Part shown: positions 27,252-35,016 of the stretch, piece after piece
Position numbering within the stretch: the stretch's first letter is position 1
How the letters are laid out: each line of letters starts with the position of its first letter
Source of the DNA: Microbulbifer thermotolerans
Lineage (GTDB): Bacteria > Pseudomonadota > Gammaproteobacteria > Pseudomonadales > Cellvibrionaceae
Length of the DNA: 64,000 nt
Reading direction: 5' to 3'
Assembly (NCBI RefSeq): GCF_900112305.1
Contig: NZ_FOKT01000012.1
Coordinates: forward strand, 1-64,000
Notes under the pieces: generated by a model
The model's input: the letters and a program-made list of their open reading frames with translations, nothing else
Told to the model about the DNA's origin: nothing
The model's database searches: none
Made by a program: the position numbers and the translations under genes

Positions 27252-28871
27252 GAAAAGTTTTTCCAACAGGGTTTGCGTCGAGCTGTCCCAGTCTTCCGGT
27301 GCTGTTTTGCCGATCGCTTCGTGGATACGTGCCCCGAGCAGTTTGCCCAGTTCGACACCCCACTGATCGAAGGGATTGATGCCCAGCAGACAGCCGTGCG
27401 TGAATACTTTGTGCTCGTAGAGCGCCAGCAGTGCGCCCAGGTGGTGTGGGTCCAGGCGCTCGATAATCAGGGTGTTGCTCGGGCGATTACCCGGTACCAC
27501 TTTATGCGGCGCCAAGGCCTGGGCCTCGCGATGGGTGTGGCCCTGTTCTTCCAGTTCCTGTCGGGCTTCGTGCAGGCTTTTGCCGCGCAGCAGTGCCTGG
27601 CTCTGGCTGATACAGCAGGACAGTAGCCATTGGTGTTGTTCGCGCAGCTCCGAAGTGGGTTCCTTGACTGCGATAAAGTCCGCCGGAATCAGATCGGTGC
27701 CCTGGTGCAGCAGCTGGTGGAAAGAGTGCTGGCCGTTGCTGCCTTCAGTGCCCCAGATAACACTGCCACTCGGGTAGGACAGAAACTGTCCCTCTCGGGT
27801 GACTCCCTTGCCCAGGCTCTCCATATCCAACTGCTGCATCCAGGCGGGAAATTGTGCCAGTCGGCGGGCGTAGGGGAGTATCACCTGACTGCCGGCACCC
27901 CAGCACTGGCGATACCAGAAGTGGATCAGTGCGAGTAGTACCGGCAGGTTTTCGCCCGGGGGCGCACTGGCAAAATGCGTATCCATTGCGTGGGCGCCGG
28001 TCAACAGCGCCTCAAAAGTTTCGTAGCCGCAGGCCAGTGCGATCGGGAGTCCAATAGCGGACCACAGGGAGTAGCGGCCGCCCACCCAATCCCACATGGG
28101 GAAGATATTTTCCGCGGCTATGCCGAAGTCCTGGGCGGCGACAATATTGCTGCTCACCGCGACAAAATGCTTTGCCAGGTCGCTCTCGGGGCAGCCGGCA
28201 TCTAGTATCCACCGGCGTGCGGACAGGGCATTTTGGCGGGTTTCCAGGGTGGAGAAGGACTTGGAGGCAACGATAAACAGAGTGTTTTCCGCTGGCAGTT
28301 TGGCAATGGTGTCACTCAGATCGGCGCCGTCGATATTGGCCACGAAGTGTACGGAGATATCGTCTTTCTGCCAGGGGCGCAGGGCTTCAACTACCATGCG
28401 CGGCCCCAGATCGGAGCCGCCAATGCCGATATTGACAATGTGCTCAATGCGCTTGCCCGTGAAGCCGCGCCAGTTGCCACTGTGAATCTGTTCAGTGAAT
28501 TTCCGCATCTGCTCGCGGCAATCCGCCACTGCTTGTTCGTGCTCTGTCTGGGGCTCTCCTTGAAAGCGCAGGGCACTGTGTAGGGCGGGCCGGTGTTCCG
28601 TGTTGTTGATCGCGGCTCCGCTGAGCAGGGCCTGGATTTGTTCCGGTAAATCTATCTGCTCGGCGTAATTCAGCAGTAGCTGGAGGGTGTCGTCGCGCAG
28701 GTGGTTTTTGCTGTAGTCCAGATAGATGCCGGCTGCCTCGGCGCTGAAGCGTTGGGCCCGCTGGTTGTCGCTGGCGAACAGGTCCCGCAGAGACCATTTG
28801 TGCTGTTGCTGGTGGGATTTGAGGTGCGCAATGGCAGTGGTGTGACTAGAGGTTAGGGCTTCGCTTGTCAT
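27249..28871 (-). CDS. pgi: Glucose-6-phosphate isomerase
   Basis: Interconverts glucose-6-phosphate and fructose-6-phosphate in glycolysis/gluconeogenesis, in the cytoplasm. 540 residues against about 549 in E. coli. SIS-domain motifs are clear: IGIGGSDLGPRMVVEAL, VASKSFSTLETRQNA, the catalytic-loop stretch GTEGSNGQHSFHQLLHQGT (about 374-392) and LLGINPFDQWGVELGK near the C-terminus. Transcribed leftward alone. The stop codon overlaps the edge of a short repeat copy, so the 3' end of the mRNA probably includes it. Confidence 0.97.
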   Translation of the reverse strand: MTSEALTSSHTTAIAHLKSHQQQHKWSLRDLFASDNQRAQRFSAEAAGIYLDYSKNHLRDDTLQLLLNYAEQIDLPEQIQALLSGAAINNTEHRPALHSALRFQGEPQTEHEQAVADCREQMRKFTEQIHSGNWRGFTGKRIEHIVNIGIGGSDLGPRMVVEALRPWQKDDISVHFVANIDGADLSDTIAKLPAENTLFIVASKSFSTLETRQNALSARRWILDAGCPESDLAKHFVAVSSNIVAAQDFGIAAENIFPMWDWVGGRYSLWSAIGLPIALACGYETFEALLTGAHAMDTHFASAPPGENLPVLLALIHFWYRQCWGAGSQVILPYARRLAQFPAWMQQLDMESLGKGVTREGQFLSYPSGSVIWGTEGSNGQHSFHQLLHQGTDLIPADFIAVKEPTSELREQHQWLLSCCISQSQALLRGKSLHEARQELEEQGHTHREAQALAPHKVVPGNRPSNTLIIERLDPHHLGALLALYEHKVFTHGCLLGINPFDQWGVELGKLLGARIHEAIGKTAPEDWDSSTQTLLEKLF

Positions 28872-29022
28872 GGTGTTTTTGAGGTTACTACATCTAGGAG
28901 GCGGTTGTCCGTCACGGACGAAGGGGCCAATCCTAACGGGATTTTATGCGGTGGGCCAGATGTGATGCGGGGCTGTTGAGGAGGGTTTAGAGTGCAAATA
29001 TCGCTTCTAAAAGTGGTGATTT

Positions 29023-29093
29023 GTGTGGTGATTCATACGAAATGAGGCTTGCGATCCTTTTAGGCAAGCCTCATTTAGTATGAATCACCACAC
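29023..29093. repeat. Long near-perfect hairpin, 30-bp arms
   Basis: The arms 29023-29052 and 29064-29093 pair with a single mismatch around an 11-nt loop. They are not G+C rich and have no U tract, so this is unlike the other terminators here. It starts 22 bp beyond the stop of the small lipoprotein gene in that gene's direction of transcription, and about 150 bp upstream of pgi. Possible roles are a terminator/stability element for the lipoprotein mRNA or the footprint of a tiny palindromic element. Confidence 0.7.
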
Positions 29094-29114
29094 TGGTCCT
29101 GCTCGAAAATAGTC

Positions 29115-29309
29115 TTATTTGACCACTTTCATGCAGCGCACGGTGTCGGAAGCCATCCAACAATCCGCGTCCGCGGGGCAGGCCATGGACATTGGAATTT
29201 GCTCAGAGCCCGGAGGGCAGGCTGCCGGTGGCACAGGCGCCGCACAGCAGCCCGCCAGAATCAGTGCACTGATAATTCCCATTAAGTACTTGGCTGGAGT
29301 GAAATTCAT
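29115..29309 (-). CDS. Small cysteine-rich lipoprotein
   Basis: 64 residues. The N-terminus is a lipoprotein signal with lipobox LILAGC (cleavage before C21), leaving a mature peptide of 44 residues with six cysteines in all (C21, C22 and four more) and a Pro-rich start. AAGGAG lies 8 bases before the ATG, which argues for a real gene. The even spacing of the later cysteines (AC, AC, DC, RC) suggests disulfides in the periplasm. I do not recognise the family. Confidence 0.65.
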   Translation of the reverse strand: MNFTPAKYLMGIISALILAGCCAAPVPPAACPPGSEQIPMSMACPADADCWMASDTVRCMKVVK

Positions 29310-29611
29310 CCCCTAACTCCTTTCCGTTGATGATTAGCTATTAGCATAGCCAACAAAACGTCACCTGTTTGGTCTGCTTTGTAAAAGTCTTTTCTACAAA
29401 GGTACCGCCCAATGGAGTGTAATAGGCGCACGGTTTAAATAGCTGCCAGTGGTGAAGTCTGGATAAATCTTGTGCCAGTTTGTCGCACGGCATTACCTAG
29501 ATTTAGCGACTCTTCTGCCAATTCAATCGCAGGGCTATTGCGGGGCAGCAGATTTTTTTCGCGGCAAAATAAAAATATCCGGCCGCGGTTGAAGGGACTG
29601 CGCCGATTGCC

Positions 29612-29773
29612 CAGGGTGGCCTCTGATTAATTCGTCTTGAAGCCTATGGAGCCTCCGATTAATTCGCTTCCCGGTGGTAAAGATACTTCGAGGCCAGATG
29701 AGAAGCTCAGATGATAGGCTGAGCGGCTCGGAACTAATTGCAGCACTTCCATGAATTAATCAGAGGTTCCTTA
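29612..29773 (-). repeat. Core-deleted repeat preceded by a solo end
   Basis: A solo end (GGCCTCTGATTAATTCGTC, 29617-29635) is followed by an element from GGAGCCTCCGATTAATTCGC to CAGAGGTTCC. The latter has the long left arm (CCCGGTGGTAAAGATACTTC) and the sequence AGCTCAGATGATAGG, but then jumps straight to TGAGC: the TTTCGAAA boxes and inner loop are deleted. Confidence 0.75.
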
Positions 29774-29874
29774 TCGGGAACTCTAAAGCTGGGTGGAAAG
29801 CTCCAGAAAGCGGGTGGGCCAGTCTAAATATAAGGTGCGGGGGCTTTCTTCATCGCTATGCCATTTGCGACAAG

Positions 29875-29888
29875 GTTACACGTGTAAC
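29875..29888. promoter_or_regulatory. Perfect 14-bp palindrome, candidate operator
   Basis: GTTACACGTGTAAC is fully self-complementary and lies about 120 bp upstream of the unknown membrane gene at 30010. The size and symmetry suit a dimeric regulator, but I cannot name one. Confidence 0.35.
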
Positions 29889-30009
29889 TTTTCTTGTGCT
29901 TGGTGGGCTTATCGAGTTTGCACGATAGTACTTTTGTTTGCTGGCCCTTTAGGGATGGAATAAAATGCTCGATTTAGTCGAATTTACTCCAATATAAGGC
30001 TGGCGATTT

Positions 30010-31908
30010 ATGGCTTTTGAATACGGGGCTCAGAAACTCAACATCCGCAATCCCTTCCGCTTTGAGGGGATGATTCGATCTGCGCGGGGGCTTGTGCTAG
30101 TTGGCGTTGGTGTCTACCTGCTGTTGGGCATTCAGTCTGTGCTTTCTGAAAATAAGTTGCATGCTTGGGTGAACCTGGTGATCGGTGCACTCTTTGTCGC
30201 AGGTGGCTTGAAGGCGCTGGGTGGTGGTTTGTTTCAAGTCATGCGTTTCTTCGTTGGCCGGGCGGCGCCAGCTTCACTGGCCCGCAATGTGGCCCGGGAA
30301 GCGGTCAATGAAAATGAACCGACACTCTATTCTGCTCGCTCTCTGCACAATATGTTGATGAGCAAAAGCAATCCCACTTTCGTAGAACCTGTGGGCTGGT
30401 TCGGTCGGGCCGTTCATTCTATTTTCCCAAACCTGATTGTTACTCCCTGGCCGATGCGCAACATGGCTCAGAATCTGGCCCTGAAAGTCGCCAAGAGCCT
30501 GGTGGCCTTGGTCGCCTTCGCGGTAGCCAGCTTAGTACTCACCATGGTCTTCAGCAGTCAGGAAGCGGGAGAGACAGGTAGTGTCGTAGTTTCCCTGATG
30601 CTGCAGTTTGTGTTGTTGGTGTATCTCGGTTTGGTGTGGGCAAGGCTCGGCAATCCGCTGGCGCCAGAGAATCTGGGGAAGCTGCACGGCACCAATAGAA
30701 AAGGGCTGACGATGATGGTTATCGGTGCCATCGTGGTGCCTATCTTGCTGGCTCAGCTTTGGAACGGCGTATCTTGGGGGGTTAAGGCTGAACTCGCGCA
30801 ATTCTTGCCACAGCTGGAGGCGATGTTTCATACCGGTTCACTGCTGGTGTTGACAGTGATAGGGGCTCTCGCCGTCGCAGTTATTACCGTTTTATTGATC
30901 CGGGCCCGGATTGGAATGGTTGCCATCGATACCGCCAGCTCGGAGCGCAATGCGAGCTGGCGCTACGATCTGCATCCGCGCCAGATTTTCACGACCCTGA
31001 GAGACTTGGTGCTGATGGACAAGCGCCAGCAGGAGCTTCCAAATCGCATTTATCAGGACAGCAACGACACCGGCCAGGCAAACCGGGAGAACGAGCAGTT
31101 CAATGGAGACCTGTTGGTGGAAATCCAGCCGGTGGCGGAAGAATTGAAAGAGCCGGGTTCTCTGCGCTGGGCCCGGATTACTGGCACTGTGCTGGCGCAG
31201 GTGTTTCTGTTGATCGGGGCGTTGATCTTCTTGTGGGTAGCGAACCGGGGGCTGGACCACGCCGCGCTTCTGGGGATGGAAAACAGCCCTCTTACGAATC
31301 CGCAAGCGCACATTGAGCTGTTTTTGATCCCAGTGGGCGGCACTGTGGCTCTGCTGCTTGCCAGTTTGCTGTTGTTGGGTTTCGGCCGCACTCTGGCCCG
31401 CATCTGTCACTTGTTCTGGGCGGAGGTATTCTTTAAGTCCAACCTGATCGACTTCCATTGTGAAGGAACCGTGATGCACACCACGCATTTCCGGGGTGCA
31501 GACCGACACAGTGCTTCCAGTGAGCAGGATGTATTCAGTTTCGATGCCACCTATTTTGCGCTGGCCGCTGAGGCCGTGAGCTCGACCTTTGCGGTGTCGG
31601 GTCAAAATAATCTGGAACAGCCCCGTTACTTGCTGTCCCTCAATGCCTGTGATGGTTTTATTAATAGCGTGATAGGCGATCTGGAAAATGCCTTCCGCCA
31701 GCGCCACGAGGAGATTCAGAGTGACAAGCAGATAGATCAGGAGCAGCGGCTGGATTACATCCGCCGGGAGCAGGAAGCGCGCCGCGCCGGCGATATGGCG
31801 GCGCAGGGGCTGGTCGCGCCCCAGCAGCCGACCGCATTGGAGGCCGACCCGGTTCAGGATCCAAAGCGGGAGCAAATCAGCCGCTGGGAGGGCGAGTCCA
31901 ACGAGTGA
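30010..31908 (+). CDS. Large multi-pass membrane protein of unknown function
   Basis: 632 residues, not recognised. Hydrophobic segments lie at about 26-44 and 52-74, 155-177, 194-213, 238-257, 276-298, then, after a soluble stretch of about 100 residues (about 300-395), at 397-420 and 440-465. The rest (about 470-632) is soluble: a segment with YLLSLNACDGFINSVIGDLE and a strongly charged, probably coiled-coil tail (about 565-632, QSDKQIDQEQRLDYIRREQE). The start is an ATG directly after a short A+T-rich leader. It is followed by an intrinsic terminator and has no operon partner, so context gives no role. Confidence 0.8.
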   Translation: MAFEYGAQKLNIRNPFRFEGMIRSARGLVLVGVGVYLLLGIQSVLSENKLHAWVNLVIGALFVAGGLKALGGGLFQVMRFFVGRAAPASLARNVAREAVNENEPTLYSARSLHNMLMSKSNPTFVEPVGWFGRAVHSIFPNLIVTPWPMRNMAQNLALKVAKSLVALVAFAVASLVLTMVFSSQEAGETGSVVVSLMLQFVLLVYLGLVWARLGNPLAPENLGKLHGTNRKGLTMMVIGAIVVPILLAQLWNGVSWGVKAELAQFLPQLEAMFHTGSLLVLTVIGALAVAVITVLLIRARIGMVAIDTASSERNASWRYDLHPRQIFTTLRDLVLMDKRQQELPNRIYQDSNDTGQANRENEQFNGDLLVEIQPVAEELKEPGSLRWARITGTVLAQVFLLIGALIFLWVANRGLDHAALLGMENSPLTNPQAHIELFLIPVGGTVALLLASLLLLGFGRTLARICHLFWAEVFFKSNLIDFHCEGTVMHTTHFRGADRHSASSEQDVFSFDATYFALAAEAVSSTFAVSGQNNLEQPRYLLSLNACDGFINSVIGDLENAFRQRHEEIQSDKQIDQEQRLDYIRREQEARRAGDMAAQGLVAPQQPTALEADPVQDPKREQISRWEGESNE

Positions 31909-31933
31909 GGTAGGGCAGTCTGGCAGTACACAC

Positions 31934-31966
31934 AATGAGGGCCGCGTCGCGGCCTTCATTATTTTA
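31934..31966 (+). terminator. Intrinsic terminator after the unknown membrane gene
   Basis: A hairpin with stem GGCCGCG/CGCGGCC extended by AATGA/TCATT with one bulge, followed by ATTATTTT. It is 25 bp beyond the stop codon and suits rightward transcription. Confidence 0.8.
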
Positions 31967-32045
31967 AGGGTCACCTGGAGCAGTGCCGATAGAGGAGCTT
32001 CGATTCCTATGTCTCCGGCGGCTCAGGCTTTTCCCCAATCTCTTT

Positions 32046-33512
32046 TCACCGTTGTGAAGTTGCTGGAGAGAGCGGCATCTGCTTGAAATGGAACCAGCCG
32101 TAGGTGATCGCCAACAGCGGGCAGATTAGATTGAACAGGGCGTAGGGCGCATAGGCAAAGGTGGCCACACCCAGTGTCGCGCTCATATAGGCGCCGCAGG
32201 TGTTCCAGGGGATCAGCACGGAAGTGATGGTGCCCGAGTCTTCCAACGTGCGCGACAGGTTCAGTCCGTGCAGCCCGTTGTCGGCGAAAGCATCGCGGAA
32301 CATGCGCCCGGGAATAATGATGGCCATGTATTGGTCTCCCGCAGCGGCGTTCATGCCGAAGCAGGTAAATACTGTCGCAGTCACCAGACCGCCGACGGTT
32401 TTTACCCGTGACAGAGTCCAGTCGACGATCACCTGCAGGAAGCCGGCGCGCTCCATGGCGCCGCCAAAGGCCATGGCGGAGATGATCAGCCATACCGTGT
32501 TGAGCATGCTGCTCATCCCCCCCTTGGAGAGCAGTTCAGCGACGTTTTCGTTGCTTGAGGTGGATTTGTAACCGTCGAAAAGGCTGTACCAGGCGCCCTT
32601 GATGGCTGCGAGGAAGCTGTCCCCACCGCCTAGGCGGCGCGCGGTTTCCGGCTCAAAGATCAGTCCGATGGCGCAGCCCACCAGGGAGCCGATGATCAGT
32701 GTCGGGTAGGCGGGAATCTTGCGCCAGGCCATTATCAGCAGCAGCGCCAGCGGAATTAGGCTGACAAGGGATATATTGAACTCCTCCCGCAGCGCCGCCA
32801 GCAGCTGTTCAATGTCGGTCGCTGATACGCTGCCGGTATCGGCGGTGAAGCCGAAAACGGAGAAGATAATCAGGGCGGCGAGAAATGCCGGCATGGTGGT
32901 CCACAGCATGTGGCGGATGTGCAGGAACAGGTCGTTGGAAGTGACCGCCGCGGCCACATTGGTAGTGTCGGACAGGGGCGACATCTTGTCGCCGAAGTAG
33001 GCGCCGGAGATCACTGCACCTGCGGTAATGGCCGGGTTCAGGCCGAGGGCGCCGGAGATACCCATGAGCGCCACGCCGAGGGTGCCGGCGGTGGTCCAGC
33101 TGGAACCGATGCTGAGGCCGACGATGGCGCAGATAAGGCAGCTGGCGGCGTAAAACCACTGCGGCGAGAGAATCTGCACTCCGAAGTAGATCATCGAAGG
33201 CACAGTGCCCGCCAGGATCCAACTGCCGATCAGCGCGCCCACGGCGAGCAGTATCAGGATGGCGCCGAACACCAGTCCGATGCCGTGCAACATGCCCCCT
33301 TCCATATCACTCCAGCTGTGGCCGTTTTTCATGCCCATCAGTGCCACCACGCCGGCACTGAGCAACAGGGCGATCTGATTGGGGCCGTAGGAGGAGTCGG
33401 CACCGTAGAAGTACACCGACAGAGAAAGTAGGGCGATCAGCAGGCCCAGGGGAACCAGGGCATCAGTGAGGCTGGCTTTGCGAATGTCGGGGTTGGAACT
33501 GGTCTGACTCAA
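32046..33512 (-). CDS. nhaC: NhaC-type Na+/H+ antiporter
   Basis: A 488-residue inner-membrane antiporter of the NhaC family (ion transporter superfamily), expelling sodium in exchange for protons; useful in salty surroundings. About eleven hydrophobic segments. Family signatures are SIGSSWTTAGTLGVAL (about 134-149), the acidic GAYFGDKMSPLSDTTN (about 170-185), and, in the second half, GMNAAAGDQYMAIIIPGRMF and LIPWNTCGAYMSATLG. The start ATG gives MSQTSSNPDIRK followed by the first helix. It is single and divergent from the acyltransferase gene. Substrate detail (malate/lactate exchange in some relatives) is not resolved. Confidence 0.9.
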   Translation of the reverse strand: MSQTSSNPDIRKASLTDALVPLGLLIALLSLSVYFYGADSSYGPNQIALLLSAGVVALMGMKNGHSWSDMEGGMLHGIGLVFGAILILLAVGALIGSWILAGTVPSMIYFGVQILSPQWFYAASCLICAIVGLSIGSSWTTAGTLGVALMGISGALGLNPAITAGAVISGAYFGDKMSPLSDTTNVAAAVTSNDLFLHIRHMLWTTMPAFLAALIIFSVFGFTADTGSVSATDIEQLLAALREEFNISLVSLIPLALLLIMAWRKIPAYPTLIIGSLVGCAIGLIFEPETARRLGGGDSFLAAIKGAWYSLFDGYKSTSSNENVAELLSKGGMSSMLNTVWLIISAMAFGGAMERAGFLQVIVDWTLSRVKTVGGLVTATVFTCFGMNAAAGDQYMAIIIPGRMFRDAFADNGLHGLNLSRTLEDSGTITSVLIPWNTCGAYMSATLGVATFAYAPYALFNLICPLLAITYGWFHFKQMPLSPATSQR

Positions 33513-33756
33513 GGTGAACTCCAGGTCTACAGCTGTTCATTATCGTTCTTGTTGCCGTCGGCGACGGGGGAAAGCGGTCTATTCTCCCGGCTGATGTGCC
33601 GCGTGTCTACACCGGCTGGTCGAGCGCGGCGCTGGCAGTTCGCCCGCGCTTCCGGTATGTTCTGCGCCGGCCGAGCCCGACCGGGCAAGAGGTCGTGTCC
33701 ACAATAAGCAAGAATGAGTCCGGGCCCCGCGCTGCGGTCCGGCGGGTAGTGATTTC

Positions 33757-34926
33757 ATGAGAGCAAGCGAGTTGGATCCCGCTCAATTCGAAGATATTCG
33801 TCCTTACCGGGACGATGAGGTGCGCCAGGTGCTGGACCGGCTGATCGCCGACCCGGAGATGTCCCACGCAGTAGCCCACCTGCTGCTGCCCAAACTGGCC
33901 AGGCTGGAAGGTCCCGTGGCCTGGCTGGTGCGCCAGTTTTTGCGTTTCGAGTTCCGCAAGGCACGGGATGTGCGCGGCGTGCAGGAAGTGGTGGAAAAAT
34001 ACATGGATTTGGTGGTGCGCCGCACCACCTCCGAATTCACTATTTCCGGCCTGCATAATCTGCCGCGCGACCGCGCCTGTCTGTTTGTGAGCAACCACCG
34101 GGACATCGCCATGGATCCGGCGCTATCCATTGTCGCCATGTTCAAGGAGGGGCATGAAACGGCGCGTATCGCCATTGGCGACAACCTGCTCACCAAGCAG
34201 TTTGCCACCGACATCATGAAGCTGAACAAGTGCTTCACCGTCAAGCGCAAGGCAGGCACACGCCGTGAGAAGCTGCAGGCCGCCACCCAGCTGTCCAATT
34301 ACATTTACCACTCCATCGTCAATGACAACGAGCACGTGTGGATCGCACAGCGCTCCGGGCGTGCCAAGGACGGTCTGGACCGCACCAATCCGGCTCTGGC
34401 GGCCATGTTTGCCATGTCCAAGGACAAGCAGACCTCCTTTGCGGACTTCTGGCGCCAGCTGCATATCGTGCCTCTGACCATTTCCTATGAGTGGGACCCC
34501 TGTGACGCGCAGAAAGCGAGGGAGCTTTATTTCACTGAGCGCAAGGAAGAATACCGCAAGGGCAAGCACGAGGACCTGGGCTCCATCGCCAAGGGCGTGG
34601 TGGGGCAGAAGGGGCATGTGCACGCCGCATTCGGCACACCGATTGAAGATGATTTTCACGATGTCACCGCGCTGGCGGAGGAGATAGACCGGCAGATTAT
34701 CGGCAACTACGTGTTGCACCCGACCAATCTCATCGCTTATCAGATGGTTTACGGTGAAGCGCCGGACTTGCCGGTGGGCTATCCGGCCACCCCCTGGAAT
34801 CCCCGCGAGCACGAAGAGACGCGGCGCAAGTTTGAAGAGCGCATGGAAAACATCGACGAGCGCTGGCGCGACAAGGCGATCCAGGGCTATGCGAATCCAG
34901 TGGTTTCCCGCCTCGCATACGAATAG
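33757..34926 (+). CDS. PlsC-domain glycerolipid acyltransferase
   Basis: 389 residues with a central PlsC (acylglycerol-phosphate acyltransferase) domain. Block I reads FVSNHRDIAMDPALS (about 109-123), where the spacing from His to the second Asp is one longer than the standard NHx4D. Later blocks include DNEHVWIAQRSGRAKDGLD (glycine/arginine-rich substrate site) and VPLTISYEWDPCDA. The N-terminal ~90 residues are helical without a clear membrane segment. It probably acylates a lysophospholipid or glycerol-phosphate at the inner membrane, but the exact substrate is open. It sits 90 bp upstream of dinG on the same strand. Confidence 0.82.
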   Translation: MRASELDPAQFEDIRPYRDDEVRQVLDRLIADPEMSHAVAHLLLPKLARLEGPVAWLVRQFLRFEFRKARDVRGVQEVVEKYMDLVVRRTTSEFTISGLHNLPRDRACLFVSNHRDIAMDPALSIVAMFKEGHETARIAIGDNLLTKQFATDIMKLNKCFTVKRKAGTRREKLQAATQLSNYIYHSIVNDNEHVWIAQRSGRAKDGLDRTNPALAAMFAMSKDKQTSFADFWRQLHIVPLTISYEWDPCDAQKARELYFTERKEEYRKGKHEDLGSIAKGVVGQKGHVHAAFGTPIEDDFHDVTALAEEIDRQIIGNYVLHPTNLIAYQMVYGEAPDLPVGYPATPWNPREHEETRRKFEERMENIDERWRDKAIQGYANPVVSRLAYE

Positions 34927-35016
34927 TGTGGAGAATAGGCGCCAACGGGAGAGTAGCCGGCGCGTTTTCGGTTACAATCCCGCGCCTATTACTTCGCACT
35001 CAGTCAGATTTCCCCT

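Larger units (their letters stand above)
29310..30009. other. Long intergenic region before the unknown membrane gene
   Basis: About 700 bases. Bases 29377-29401 hold an imperfect inverted repeat (CTTTGTA/TACAAAG) upstream of the lipoprotein gene. Repeat-derived sequence occupies about 29612-29773. A perfect 14-bp palindrome lies at 29875-29888. The last ~100 bases are A+T rich and probably contain the promoter of the gene at 30010. No believable reading frame was seen. Confidence 0.6.
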
